DNA of 64,000 bases from Hoylesella loescheii (GTDB lineage Bacteria > Bacteroidota > Bacteroidia > Bacteroidales > Bacteroidaceae): the NCBI GenBank assembly GCA_021531755.1, contig JADYUK010000011.1, positions 30,587 through 94,586 on the forward strand, in the 5' to 3' direction. The translations under genes were made by a program, and so were the position numbers. Below the pieces are notes generated by a model. The model was not told the DNA's origin. It searched no databases and was given only the letters and a program-made list of their open reading frames with translations. This document shows, piece by piece, positions 17,373 to 26,226 of the stretch. The stretch's first letter is position 1. Each line of letters opens with the position of its first letter.

Positions 17373-20300
17373 ATGGAAAAAATCAGAAGAAAGCTAATTG
17401 CCATTATGCTGCTCCTGTTGGTCTCTCTGTCCATTACGGCACAGGAAATCAACGTCAGCGGTACGGTCGTGGACACTACCGGAGAGCCTGTAATAGGCGC
17501 TACCGTCATGCAGAAAGGCTCCACGAATGGCACAGTGACAGACATTGAGGGAAATTTCAAGATTGCTGTCAACAGCGGGGCGACACTCGTCGTGACCTAT
17601 ATCGGCTACGTCACACAGGAGGTTGCTGCTGCCGACGGGATGAGGGTTGTCATCAAGGAAGACGCCCAGGGGCTTCAGGAGGTCGTCGTGACTGGTTATA
17701 CGACACAGCGCAAGTCAGACCTCACGGGAGCTGTCTCTGTGGTAGATGTCGACGAGCTTCAGAAGCAGAACGAGAACAACCCTATCAAGGCCCTTCAGGG
17801 GCGTGTGCCTGGAATGAACATCTCGGCCGACGGCTCGCCATCAGGTGCGGCGACAGTGCGCATCAGAGGTGTCGGCACTCTCAACGACAATGACCCTCTG
17901 TATATCATCGACGGAGTGCCGACAAAGTCGGGCATGCATGAGCTCAACGGCAACGACATAGAGTCAATCCAGGTGCTGAAGGACGCTGCCTCTGCAAGTA
18001 TCTATGGCTCGCGTGCTGCCAATGGTGTCATAATCATCACCACGAAGAAGGGCAAGAACGGGCAGGTGAGGATAAACCTTGATGCCAGTGTGGCCCTCTC
18101 GATGTATGCTCACCGCATGGATGTGCTCAATGCAGAGGAGTGGGGCAGGGCTTTCTGGCAGGCTAATGTCAACGACGGGCTTGACCCAAACAACAATTCG
18201 CTTGGCTACCATTTCAACTGGGCATACGATGCCAATGGAGTGCCCGAGCTCTATGGTGTCACCATGCAGAAGTATCTTGACGCCGCCAACACCATCCCAG
18301 CATCAGACACTGACTGGATGAAGGAGACAACACGCACCGGTGTGGTGCAGAACTACAACGTCAGTGTCAGCAACGGCACTGAGAGGGGGAGCAGCTATTT
18401 CTCTCTCGGATACTATAAGAATCTCGGTATCATAAACACTACTGACTTTGAACGCCTCTCGGCACGTATAAACACTGATTACAAGCTCATCGGCGACGTC
18501 CTCACCATCGGCGAGAACCTCACGCTGAACCGCACTTCTGAGGTGCAGGCTCCTGGTGGATTCCTCGGCAATGTGCTCCAGTATCATCCTGCCTTCCCGG
18601 TATACAACACCTTAGGCGAGTTCGCTAACCTCACCGGAAGTTATGCTGACCGTGAGAATCCTGTCGAGGTGCTCGACCGCAACAAGGACAACCGTTACAC
18701 CTACTGGCGCCTCTTCGGCGATGTCCACCTCAACCTGAAGCTCGCCAAGAACCTCAACCTCCGTACCACAGCGGGTGTCGACTATGCCCAGAAGGAGCAG
18801 CGCATGTTCACATATCCTATCTCCAACGGCAATGTCTCCAACTCCACAAACGCTGTCGAGGCCAAGCAGGAGCATTGGATGAAATGGATGTGGAATGCTG
18901 TGGCGAGCTATAACTTCGAGATAGGCAGACACCGTGGCGACGCTATGGTGGGCATGGAGCTCAACCGCCAGGACAACAGGTGGTTCTCAGGCAAGCGGTA
19001 TGACTTCGCTGTGCTTAATCCTGACTATATGTGGCCTGATGCCGGTGTGGGAGAGGAGAAGGCGTATGGATGTGCCGACGGTTTCTCTCTCGTCTCCTTC
19101 TTCGGCAAGGTCAACTACACCTATGCTGACCGCTATCTCGCTTCTTTCACCATACGCCGTGATGGCTCAAGCCGTTTCGGCAAGAACAACAAGTACGGCA
19201 CATTCCCCTCTTTCTCTGCCGGCTGGCGTATCAGCGAGGAGAAATGGATGTCGGGTCTGCGTGACAGCTGGCTCTCAAACCTCAAGCTGCGTGCCAGCTG
19301 GGGACAGACCGGCAACCAGGAGATAAGCAACACGGCACGCTATACGCTCTACACCTCAAGCTACGGTGAGGCCAACTTCGGCGGACAGAGCTATGGCACA
19401 TCATACGACATACAGGGCACAAACGGCGGCAACGCTCTCGATTCAGGCTTCAAGCGTAACCAGCTCGGCAATGACAACATCAAGTGGGAGACGACGACAC
19501 AGACGAACATCGGTCTTGACTTCGGGCTTTTCAACAATGCTCTCTACGGAAGCCTTGAGTGGTATTACAAGAAGACAAAGGATATCCTCGTCTACATGCC
19601 GGGCATAGGTGTCATGGGCGAGGGAAGCTCGATGTGGATAAACGCCGGCGAGATGCTCAACAAGGGTTTTGAGCTCAATGTCGGATACCGTGGAGGTGTG
19701 GCTGATTTCAGCTATGACATAGCCGGAAACATAAGCACTAACCGCAACGAGGTGACCAAGATTCCAGAGACAATAGCTGCTGCGGGAACATTCGGCGGCA
19801 GCGGTGTGCAGAGCGTTGTGGGCCATCCTATGAACTCCTATGTGGGATATGTCTTTGACGGTATCTTCCAGAACCAGGATGAGGTGGACAACCATGCTGT
19901 GCAGGAAGGCGCCGGAGTGGGACGCATGAGATTCCGCGACCTCAACGAGGACGGGGTCATCACCACTCTCGACCAGACATGGATTTACGACCCGACCCCC
20001 GACTTCACATGGGGTCTGAACATATATCTGCAGTACAAGAACCTCGACCTGACCATGTTCTGGCAGGGTGTGCAGGGTGTCGACGCCCTCACCACAGTGG
20101 CTCCTGGAGGCGACACGAACGGTGGATACAAGGTGCAGACAGACCTCTGGGCAGGTGTCAATGTCCCATTCCTCAACAAGGGCGACAGGGTGCTCGACGC
20201 ATGGAGCCCTACGAACACATCATCGACGATACCCGCCCTCTCGACCTATGACAACAACAACGAGAAGCGCTTCTCCTCTTACTATGTGGAGAACGGATCG

Positions 20301-20510
20301 TTCCTCAAGCTGCGCACTATACAGATAGGCTACAACCTTCCTGAGGCAGTAGTGAAGAAGACTCCAATGTCTAAGATAAGGCTTTATCTATCGGCCCAGA
20401 ACCTCCTCACGATAAAGAGCAGCAGTTTCACTGGTGTCGACCCGGAGAACACACTCTTCGGATATCCAATACCGGTAAACCTGACATTCGGACTCAACGT
20501 GTCATTCTAA
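17373..20510 (+). CDS. SusC/RagA-family TonB-linked outer-membrane transporter
   Basis: TonB-dependent outer-membrane channel that imports oligosaccharides captured by its SusD partner. The 1045-aa protein has a signal peptide (ends ITAQE), an N-terminal carboxypeptidase-regulatory-like domain (INVSGTVVDTTGEPVIGA, residues 25-100), a TonB-box region (EVVVTGYTTQRKSDLTGAV), the plug with LQGRVPGMNI, DPLYIIDGVP and SIYGSRAANGVI, and a long 22-strand barrel ending LTFGLNVSF. It is the first gene of a four-gene operon (gaps of 40, 36 and 53 bp). By context the substrate is likely a fructan. Confidence 0.97.
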   Translation: MEKIRRKLIAIMLLLLVSLSITAQEINVSGTVVDTTGEPVIGATVMQKGSTNGTVTDIEGNFKIAVNSGATLVVTYIGYVTQEVAAADGMRVVIKEDAQGLQEVVVTGYTTQRKSDLTGAVSVVDVDELQKQNENNPIKALQGRVPGMNISADGSPSGAATVRIRGVGTLNDNDPLYIIDGVPTKSGMHELNGNDIESIQVLKDAASASIYGSRAANGVIIITTKKGKNGQVRINLDASVALSMYAHRMDVLNAEEWGRAFWQANVNDGLDPNNNSLGYHFNWAYDANGVPELYGVTMQKYLDAANTIPASDTDWMKETTRTGVVQNYNVSVSNGTERGSSYFSLGYYKNLGIINTTDFERLSARINTDYKLIGDVLTIGENLTLNRTSEVQAPGGFLGNVLQYHPAFPVYNTLGEFANLTGSYADRENPVEVLDRNKDNRYTYWRLFGDVHLNLKLAKNLNLRTTAGVDYAQKEQRMFTYPISNGNVSNSTNAVEAKQEHWMKWMWNAVASYNFEIGRHRGDAMVGMELNRQDNRWFSGKRYDFAVLNPDYMWPDAGVGEEKAYGCADGFSLVSFFGKVNYTYADRYLASFTIRRDGSSRFGKNNKYGTFPSFSAGWRISEEKWMSGLRDSWLSNLKLRASWGQTGNQEISNTARYTLYTSSYGEANFGGQSYGTSYDIQGTNGGNALDSGFKRNQLGNDNIKWETTTQTNIGLDFGLFNNALYGSLEWYYKKTKDILVYMPGIGVMGEGSSMWINAGEMLNKGFELNVGYRGGVADFSYDIAGNISTNRNEVTKIPETIAAAGTFGGSGVQSVVGHPMNSYVGYVFDGIFQNQDEVDNHAVQEGAGVGRMRFRDLNEDGVITTLDQTWIYDPTPDFTWGLNIYLQYKNLDLTMFWQGVQGVDALTTVAPGGDTNGGYKVQTDLWAGVNVPFLNKGDRVLDAWSPTNTSSTIPALSTYDNNNEKRFSSYYVENGSFLKLRTIQIGYNLPEAVVKKTPMSKIRLYLSAQNLLTIKSSSFTGVDPENTLFGYPIPVNLTFGLNVSF

Positions 20511-20550
20511 TATATATAATTGTATCAATATTAAATATAAGACAGTTAAA

Positions 20551-22284
20551 ATGAAACCGATATATAAATGTTTTCTTGCCTTTATGGCTGTTGCCTCCCT
20601 GTCATCATGCGACAGCTTCCTTGAGGAGCAGATACCCCAGGGCACACTGAGCGACGAGCAGGTGAAGAATCCCGCTTATGTGGACAACATGGTCACCTCG
20701 GCATACGCCGTGTTCACCACTGCTGAGGATATCAACTCGTCATTCTCTATGTGGAACTACGATGTCCGCAGTGACGACGCATACAAGGGTGGCTCGTCCA
20801 CAAACGACGGTGATGTCTTCCACCAGATAGAGGTGGGGCAGGGAATACTCCCCACTAACTGGAACCTCAACGACATGTGGGTGCGTATATACAATGCCCT
20901 CTCGCGTGTCAACACAGCCATCGCTGTTGTCGAGTCGTGCGACGAGTCCTACTCACTCAAGGGCGAGCGTCTCGCCGAGATGAAGTTCCTCCGCGCCTAT
21001 GCCCATTTCATGGCGAAGCGTCTGTATAAGAACATCCCGTTCGTCATGCGCACCGACCTGACCTACGACGAGTACAACACCCTCTCAAACCATGAGTATA
21101 CCAACGACGAGGGCTGGGCGCTCATAGCCCGTGACCTTGAGGAGGCGTATGCTGTCCTCCCTGTGAAGCAGGCCGACAAGGGACGCCCGACAAAGGCAGC
21201 CTGTGCCGCTTTCCTTGCCAAGGTCTATCTCTACAAGGCTTACCGTCAGGACGACGCGTCGAGCAACCAGGTGACATCGGTAGACGCTGACGACCTCAAG
21301 AAAGTCATACAGTATACTGACCCCGCCATATACGCCGCAGGCGGCTATGGCCTTGAGAAGGACATACACAACAATTTCCGCCCTGAGGACCAGTATGAGA
21401 ACGGATGTGAGTCACTCTGGGCCATACAGTATTCACGCAATGACGGCTCGACATACGGCAATCTCAACTGGTCATACGGTCTCATCACGCCTAACATCCC
21501 CGACGTGACAGACGGCGGCTGTGACTTCTACAAGCCCTCCCAGAACCTTGTCAACGCCTTCCGTACCGATGCTGACGGCCTGCCTCTCATCGACACCTTC
21601 AACCAGAAGAACTATGACAAGGCGACTGACAACGCTGACCCCCGTCTTTTCCTCACCGTCGGAATGACAGGGCTGCCATATATGTTCAACAAGGACTTCA
21701 TCATGGACCAGTCTTCAGCATGGAGCCGCTCAGGAGGCCTTTACGGCTACAACGTCACCCTGAAGCAGAATGTTGACCCTGCCCTGATAGGGTCATACCT
21801 CATACGCGGCTCGTTCTGGGCAAGCCCCATGAACCGCATCGTGTTCAGATATGCTGATGTCATCCTCGAGCGTGCCGAGGCAGAGGCACAGCTCGGCAAT
21901 GCCTCAGAGGCTGTGCGGCTTGTCAACGAGATACGCACCCGCGCCGCTGGAAGCACACAGATGATAGCCGACTATCCTAACCGCTACGGCGTGAAGCTCT
22001 ACTGCAAGAACTACACAGGGTCATACTCTAAGGACGAGGCTCTGAGGATAGTGAAGATGGAGCGCCGCCTGGAGCTCGCCATGGAGTCAGAGCGCTTCTT
22101 CGACCTTGTCCGCTGGGGAGAGGCCTCCAAGGTCCTCAACGATTATTTCGCGGCAGAGAAAGAGCGTGTGACATTCCTCAGCGACGCTGTCTTCACTGCC
22201 AACAAGAATGAGTATCTGCCTATCCCCCACTCACAGATATCATCGTCCAACGGACACTATACGCAGAACATCGGCAACTGGTAA
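20551..22284 (+). CDS. SusD/RagB-family surface glycan-binding lipoprotein
   Basis: Lid lipoprotein that sits on the SusC channel and binds glycans at the cell surface. 577 aa. Lipobox LSSC with Cys20; mature N terminus CDSFLEEQIPQGTLSDEQV, followed by the helical TPR-like scaffold (AEMKFLRAYAHFMAKRLY) and the C-terminal signature ERRLELAMESERFFDLVRWG, both diagnostic for the family. It follows susC by 40 bp. Confidence 0.97.
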   Translation: MKPIYKCFLAFMAVASLSSCDSFLEEQIPQGTLSDEQVKNPAYVDNMVTSAYAVFTTAEDINSSFSMWNYDVRSDDAYKGGSSTNDGDVFHQIEVGQGILPTNWNLNDMWVRIYNALSRVNTAIAVVESCDESYSLKGERLAEMKFLRAYAHFMAKRLYKNIPFVMRTDLTYDEYNTLSNHEYTNDEGWALIARDLEEAYAVLPVKQADKGRPTKAACAAFLAKVYLYKAYRQDDASSNQVTSVDADDLKKVIQYTDPAIYAAGGYGLEKDIHNNFRPEDQYENGCESLWAIQYSRNDGSTYGNLNWSYGLITPNIPDVTDGGCDFYKPSQNLVNAFRTDADGLPLIDTFNQKNYDKATDNADPRLFLTVGMTGLPYMFNKDFIMDQSSAWSRSGGLYGYNVTLKQNVDPALIGSYLIRGSFWASPMNRIVFRYADVILERAEAEAQLGNASEAVRLVNEIRTRAAGSTQMIADYPNRYGVKLYCKNYTGSYSKDEALRIVKMERRLELAMESERFFDLVRWGEASKVLNDYFAAEKERVTFLSDAVFTANKNEYLPIPHSQISSSNGHYTQNIGNW

Positions 22285-22320
22285 TATCCCCTTCTCGGCC
22301 ATCATAAACCAACCAACAAC

Positions 22321-23715
22321 ATGAAAACCAATATGAAGACTATATATAGAACATTGTGTGTGCTCCTCTCTGTGCTTCTCGGAGCCTCATGCAGCGACGA
22401 TAACGTCAGCGACCTCCAGCTGTCGGGCGACTGCAGCATAGAGACGCTGGTATTGAACGACACTTTCACCGGACAGGTTGACCTCTCCAAGCGTAGCGTG
22501 AAGGTGAAGGTGCCGGCAGACTATACCGACAAGACGAAGATGAGGATAACACAGCTCGCCATCTCAGACGGCGCCTCGGCATCGATGAGACAGGGCGACA
22601 TAGTGGATTTCACTGACCCTAAGGTGATGCACATCACCAACGGCGACCTCTTCCTCGACTGGACAGTCAGCGTCAGGAACGATGAGGCACGCATCCTCTC
22701 GTTCATCATCAACGACACCTACAAGGCGAGCATCAATGAGGCAGAGCATACCATAACGGCATCGCTCCCAGCCGATGTCGACGTGACGAAGATAGTGCCT
22801 ACAATCACATATAGCGAGGATGCGGTGATATTCCCTCTTGACGGTACGCCGACCGACTTCTCCGAACCTGTGGAGTATACCGTGACCGACAACACGGCAA
22901 CGGCGACATACACAGTGACCATCACCACCGTCTCAGCCCCCGATGTGATATTCCTCGGCAGTGCCGGAGCCTCCACGATGGACGAGCTCCAGCCTGAGGA
23001 GAAGGAGGCATGCAAGTGGATGCTCAGCAATGTCGAGAACTCACTCTTCGTCTCATGGGACGATATGAAGGCTGGCAATGCCGACCTCTCCAAGTGCAAG
23101 GTGATATGGTGGCACTGGCAGCACCAGCCCTCAGAGACACTCTCTGACTTCGAGAGCGGCGCCACATCATCGGCCATGGCAGCGAAGAATACCCTCGTTG
23201 ACTACTACAAGCGTGGCGGAGCGTTCATCTTCAGCCGTGCCGCAGTCAACATGGCAGCGTCGCTCGGAGCCGTGAGGGACCAGCGCTGTGCCAACAACTG
23301 CTGGGGAGCCAGCGATGATGGAGGCGAGATTCTCGGCGCGTCATGGGATTTCCCCGTGGCTGACCAGAACGACTGGATGTGGAAGGGCATCATCGGCGGC
23401 ACATCGCCATTGAGGACTCTCGATGCCGGATACCAGATTTCCAACTGTGTCTCACAGTGGGGAATGTGGGGCGACTATACCGACCACGCACGCTGGAAAG
23501 AGCTCACCGGATGTCTCATACATGCCCACGGCTGGGACAACGCCGTCACGATATGGGAGGCACCGGCTGCCGACGGGACATTCGGCCAGGGAGGCATAAT
23601 ATGCTTCGGCTCAGGATGCTATGACTGGTATTCGCCCAATCCTTACGTTGAGAACTACCATAAGAACGTCGGTATCATGACCCTCAATGCCATCAACTAC
23701 CTTATGGGGAAGTAA
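22321..23715 (+). CDS. Surface lipoprotein with DUF4960-like domain (SusE-position protein)
   Basis: Third gene of the susC operon, the position of surface glycan-binding proteins. 464 aa with lipobox GASC (Cys24); the next residues SDDN are acidic, as in the lipoprotein export signal for surface display in Bacteroidetes. Two Ig-like beta domains (about 30-120 and 125-205; repeated VKVPADYTD/ASLPADVDV pattern) precede a C-terminal domain (210-464) with DVIFLGSAGAS, KVIWWHWQHQP, RGGAFIFSRAAVN and GGIICFGSGCYDWY, resembling DUF4960. Similar proteins accompany GH32 enzymes in fructan loci. The C-terminal fold looks Rossmann/ThuA-like; catalytic activity is not demonstrated by any motif that I can name. 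An alternative start is Met5. Confidence 0.82.
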   Translation: MKTNMKTIYRTLCVLLSVLLGASCSDDNVSDLQLSGDCSIETLVLNDTFTGQVDLSKRSVKVKVPADYTDKTKMRITQLAISDGASASMRQGDIVDFTDPKVMHITNGDLFLDWTVSVRNDEARILSFIINDTYKASINEAEHTITASLPADVDVTKIVPTITYSEDAVIFPLDGTPTDFSEPVEYTVTDNTATATYTVTITTVSAPDVIFLGSAGASTMDELQPEEKEACKWMLSNVENSLFVSWDDMKAGNADLSKCKVIWWHWQHQPSETLSDFESGATSSAMAAKNTLVDYYKRGGAFIFSRAAVNMAASLGAVRDQRCANNCWGASDDGGEILGASWDFPVADQNDWMWKGIIGGTSPLRTLDAGYQISNCVSQWGMWGDYTDHARWKELTGCLIHAHGWDNAVTIWEAPAADGTFGQGGIICFGSGCYDWYSPNPYVENYHKNVGIMTLNAINYLMGK

Positions 23716-23768
23716 TCTCCTGATATTACACGGTAAAAAGAGTTCACTAATAATTGAAACATTAAGAT

Positions 23769-25352
23769 ATGAAAAATATGATGTTATCCACGTTGATGCT
23801 CATGACACTCTCCGTCGTGTCATGCAGCGACGACAACTTTGCCGGTGACGCCCCTAAGGACTGGGCCAACACTACCGAGCGTTTCGTGACTGCTGAGGAG
23901 CAGGGACTATCCACATACTATACCCCTGCCATAGGCCGCGTGGGCGACCCTATGCCTTTCTATGATGAGAAGGCAGGAGAGTTCAAGGTGATGTACCTGC
24001 AGGAGTTCAACAACAACAAGCCTTTCTGCTACCATCCTTTCTGGACAGTAGCCACCACCGACGGCGCCAACTACCGCTCGCTCGGCGAGACTCTCGCCGT
24101 GGGGACAAGCGACTACCAGCCCGACGCGGCCCTCGGAACAGGCTGCTGCTACTACAGCAAGGCAGACAATCTCTACTATATCTACTATACCGGACACAAC
24201 CCCAACTGCACTGACGTGGAGGTTGTCATGCGTGCCACATCGCCCGATTTCAAGACATGGACACGCGACAACTCATGGACACTACGCGGAAAAGACTATG
24301 GTTTCTCCAGCGTAGACTTCCGCGACCCGCAGATTTTTGAGGATGGAGGCGTGTATAACATGGTCATCACCACAAGGAGGGGCGACCCCAAGTTCGCCCA
24401 TTTCACCTCAACCGACATGAAGGACTGGACATTCGCCGGAGAGTTCAATGCCGTCTGGGACCGCATGTGTGAGTGTCCCGACATCTTCAAGATGGGCGAC
24501 TACTGGTACTGCATATACAGCGAGGCATACCTCTCAACATGGAGCCGCAAGGTGAAATATATGATGGCCGACTCTTTCGAGGGGCTCAAGCGCTGCTTCG
24601 CTGACCCTGGAGCCAACTGGCCGAGGGACGACAAGGAGGGTGTGCTTGACTCACGAGCCTTCTATGCCGGCAAGACAGCGAGCAACGGCACAGACCGTTA
24701 CATCTGGGGATGGTGTCCATACCGCTCAGGCAAGGACATAGACGAGATGAACATCAATGTGGGAGAGAAGGAGCCAAACTGGAGCGGAGCCCTCGTCTGC
24801 CACAAGCTCATACAGCACGCCGATGGCACTCTGAGCATCGGAGAGGTTGAGGGGATAAAGGCGAAATACAACGTCCCAGCGGAGCTGAAGGTGATGGAGA
24901 GCAACGGATATGCCGGCAACACCCTCTCGGGAGCAGGCGCATACGTCCTCTACAACCGCCTCGGCACACACAACCACATCTCTTTCACAGCCAAGGCAAG
25001 CAGCGACGACACACGCTTCGGAGTCTCTCTCTGCCGCAGCACCGATGTGAAGAAATACTACTCCCTTATCGTCAACCCTGAATGGGCCAACGGCCGGAGG
25101 AAGATAAACTTCGAGCAGGAAGGCGAGGGAGGCAAAGGCTTCATAGAGGGAGCTGACGGATATATCTTCCCACGTCCTGCCGACAATGTGTACAACGTGG
25201 ACATATACACCGACAACTCTGTCGTGACCATGTACATCAACGGCGTATATGGATACACACAGCGCATATACGGAACACAGAAGAACTGCTGGAGCATCAA
25301 CTGCTACAACGGACAGATAGAGATAAGCAACCTCTCCCTGACACAGTATTGA
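23769..25352 (+). CDS. GH32-family lipoprotein (fructan hydrolase-like) with C-terminal beta domain
   Basis: Probable surface fructanase (levanase/inulinase type), last gene of the operon. 527 aa; lipobox VVSC with Cys19 followed by acidic SDDN. The three GH32 catalytic positions can be placed: Asp60 in RVGDPMP (nucleophile; the family WMNDPNG box is much diverged here), Asp186 in FRDPQIF (transition-state stabiliser) and Glu235 in CECPDIF (acid/base). Residues 350-527 form a beta-sandwich like the GH32 C-terminal module (possibly DUF4975). The diverged nucleophile box means that specificity, and even activity, should be treated as inferred. It ends 214 bp before a strong terminator. Confidence 0.82.
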   Translation: MKNMMLSTLMLMTLSVVSCSDDNFAGDAPKDWANTTERFVTAEEQGLSTYYTPAIGRVGDPMPFYDEKAGEFKVMYLQEFNNNKPFCYHPFWTVATTDGANYRSLGETLAVGTSDYQPDAALGTGCCYYSKADNLYYIYYTGHNPNCTDVEVVMRATSPDFKTWTRDNSWTLRGKDYGFSSVDFRDPQIFEDGGVYNMVITTRRGDPKFAHFTSTDMKDWTFAGEFNAVWDRMCECPDIFKMGDYWYCIYSEAYLSTWSRKVKYMMADSFEGLKRCFADPGANWPRDDKEGVLDSRAFYAGKTASNGTDRYIWGWCPYRSGKDIDEMNINVGEKEPNWSGALVCHKLIQHADGTLSIGEVEGIKAKYNVPAELKVMESNGYAGNTLSGAGAYVLYNRLGTHNHISFTAKASSDDTRFGVSLCRSTDVKKYYSLIVNPEWANGRRKINFEQEGEGGKGFIEGADGYIFPRPADNVYNVDIYTDNSVVTMYINGVYGYTQRIYGTQKNCWSINCYNGQIEISNLSLTQY

Positions 25353-25445
25353 CCTATGCTTATGTGCGTGTCCGGGGCCATATATCTCATAGTTTGTGTT
25401 CTCTGAGAAAAAGTATTGGATAATGCTTATGCGCGTGTCTGGGGC
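25345..25445 (+). repeat. 34-bp direct repeat over the end of the GH32 gene
   Basis: Copies at 25345-25378 and 25412-25445 agree at about 28 of 34 positions (shared core ATGCTTATG-GCGTGTC-GGGGC), offset 67 bp. The first copy includes the stop codon of the GH32 gene. Confidence 0.6.
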
Positions 25446-25565
25446 AGTCTGGGCGTTCAGTCCATAAGACAGACGCCACGGCAGCCACAGCCATAGCTTC
25501 TCTGAGAAGTGAATCCCCCTCACGCCAACAGCTGGAGACACTTACCCCCCGACACCCTTCCCGTC

Positions 25566-25626
25566 ATCAGGACAGGCACCTTGTCTTGCGGCACACCGCA
25601 GACGGATGCCTGTCCTGATTGTTTTT
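25566..25626 (+). terminator. Strong intrinsic terminator of the susC operon
   Basis: ATCAGGACAGGCA (25566-25578) pairs perfectly with TGCCTGTCCTGAT (25607-25619), followed at once by TGTTTTTCCC. An inner stem (TTGCGG with CCGCAG) extends it. Confidence 0.88.
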
Positions 25627-25800
25627 CCCCCATGAGGGGGGACAGGACGAGGATGCGCTACACTTCAAGATTTACACCTCTCCTTTCCCCATGCCGTGGC
25701 GTGGGGCTCCATGCAGGCCCGTGCTTACAATTTGTAAGCAGACGGCACCCGCCAGCTTACAGTCTTCCTTGCGCTAACAGCAGAAAAGGGAGAGGTACAG

Positions 25801-25850
25801 AATGAGCCGCCCAAAGGTGCTTTATGGCTGGCTCATCCAGTATCTCTGGG
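25801..25850. repeat. Dispersed 22-nt-unit repeat, inverted pair
   Basis: CCAAAGGTGCTTTATGGC is followed by an opposite-strand copy that reads CCAGAGATACTGGATGAGCC on the minus strand. ATGAGCC (25802-25808) and GGCTCAT (25830-25836) are complementary. The 50 bp align at about two thirds identity with 45266-45314. The rest of the 25353-26226 gap holds the terminator above, the palindrome GCTTACAATTTGTAAGC near 25733, and no supportable ORF. Confidence 0.65.
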
Positions 25851-26134
25851 ACACCAATAGATAGCGCTTACAATTCTGCACCTGGGCCTTCACCGCAGCC
25901 ACTCCCCGTCTGCCGCCACCCCGTGCTGTCCGCCTCCCCTCCCGCTTCTGTTATAGGCAGCGGTGGTGGAGCCCCATGGAGAGGTGTGGGAAGCCCCCAT
26001 GCCCTGAGGCCATGACAGGCAAGGCCGATGACCAAGACCCCCTTATGCAGCATGAAAGCCCCGTCTGCCCGGCTTTAATCTTTTTTATATATTTATCTGT
26101 GCCAATAAGTGGTGGTTTTCTGAAAAGTTTTTCG

Positions 26135-26142
26135 TATCTTTG
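26135..26142 (+). promoter_or_regulatory. Promoter -7 element of the GH95 operon
   Basis: TATCTTTG matches TAnnTTTG exactly; the -33 region is AT-rich without a clear TTG. The leader to the GH95 start is about 80 nt. Confidence 0.65.
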
Positions 26143-26226
26143 CATCTGTAATGCCTTTAGGCCAGTTTCTAACAAATATGGCCTCCATAACATGCAGGAG
26201 GCTATGTCGATACCTTATTATATACT

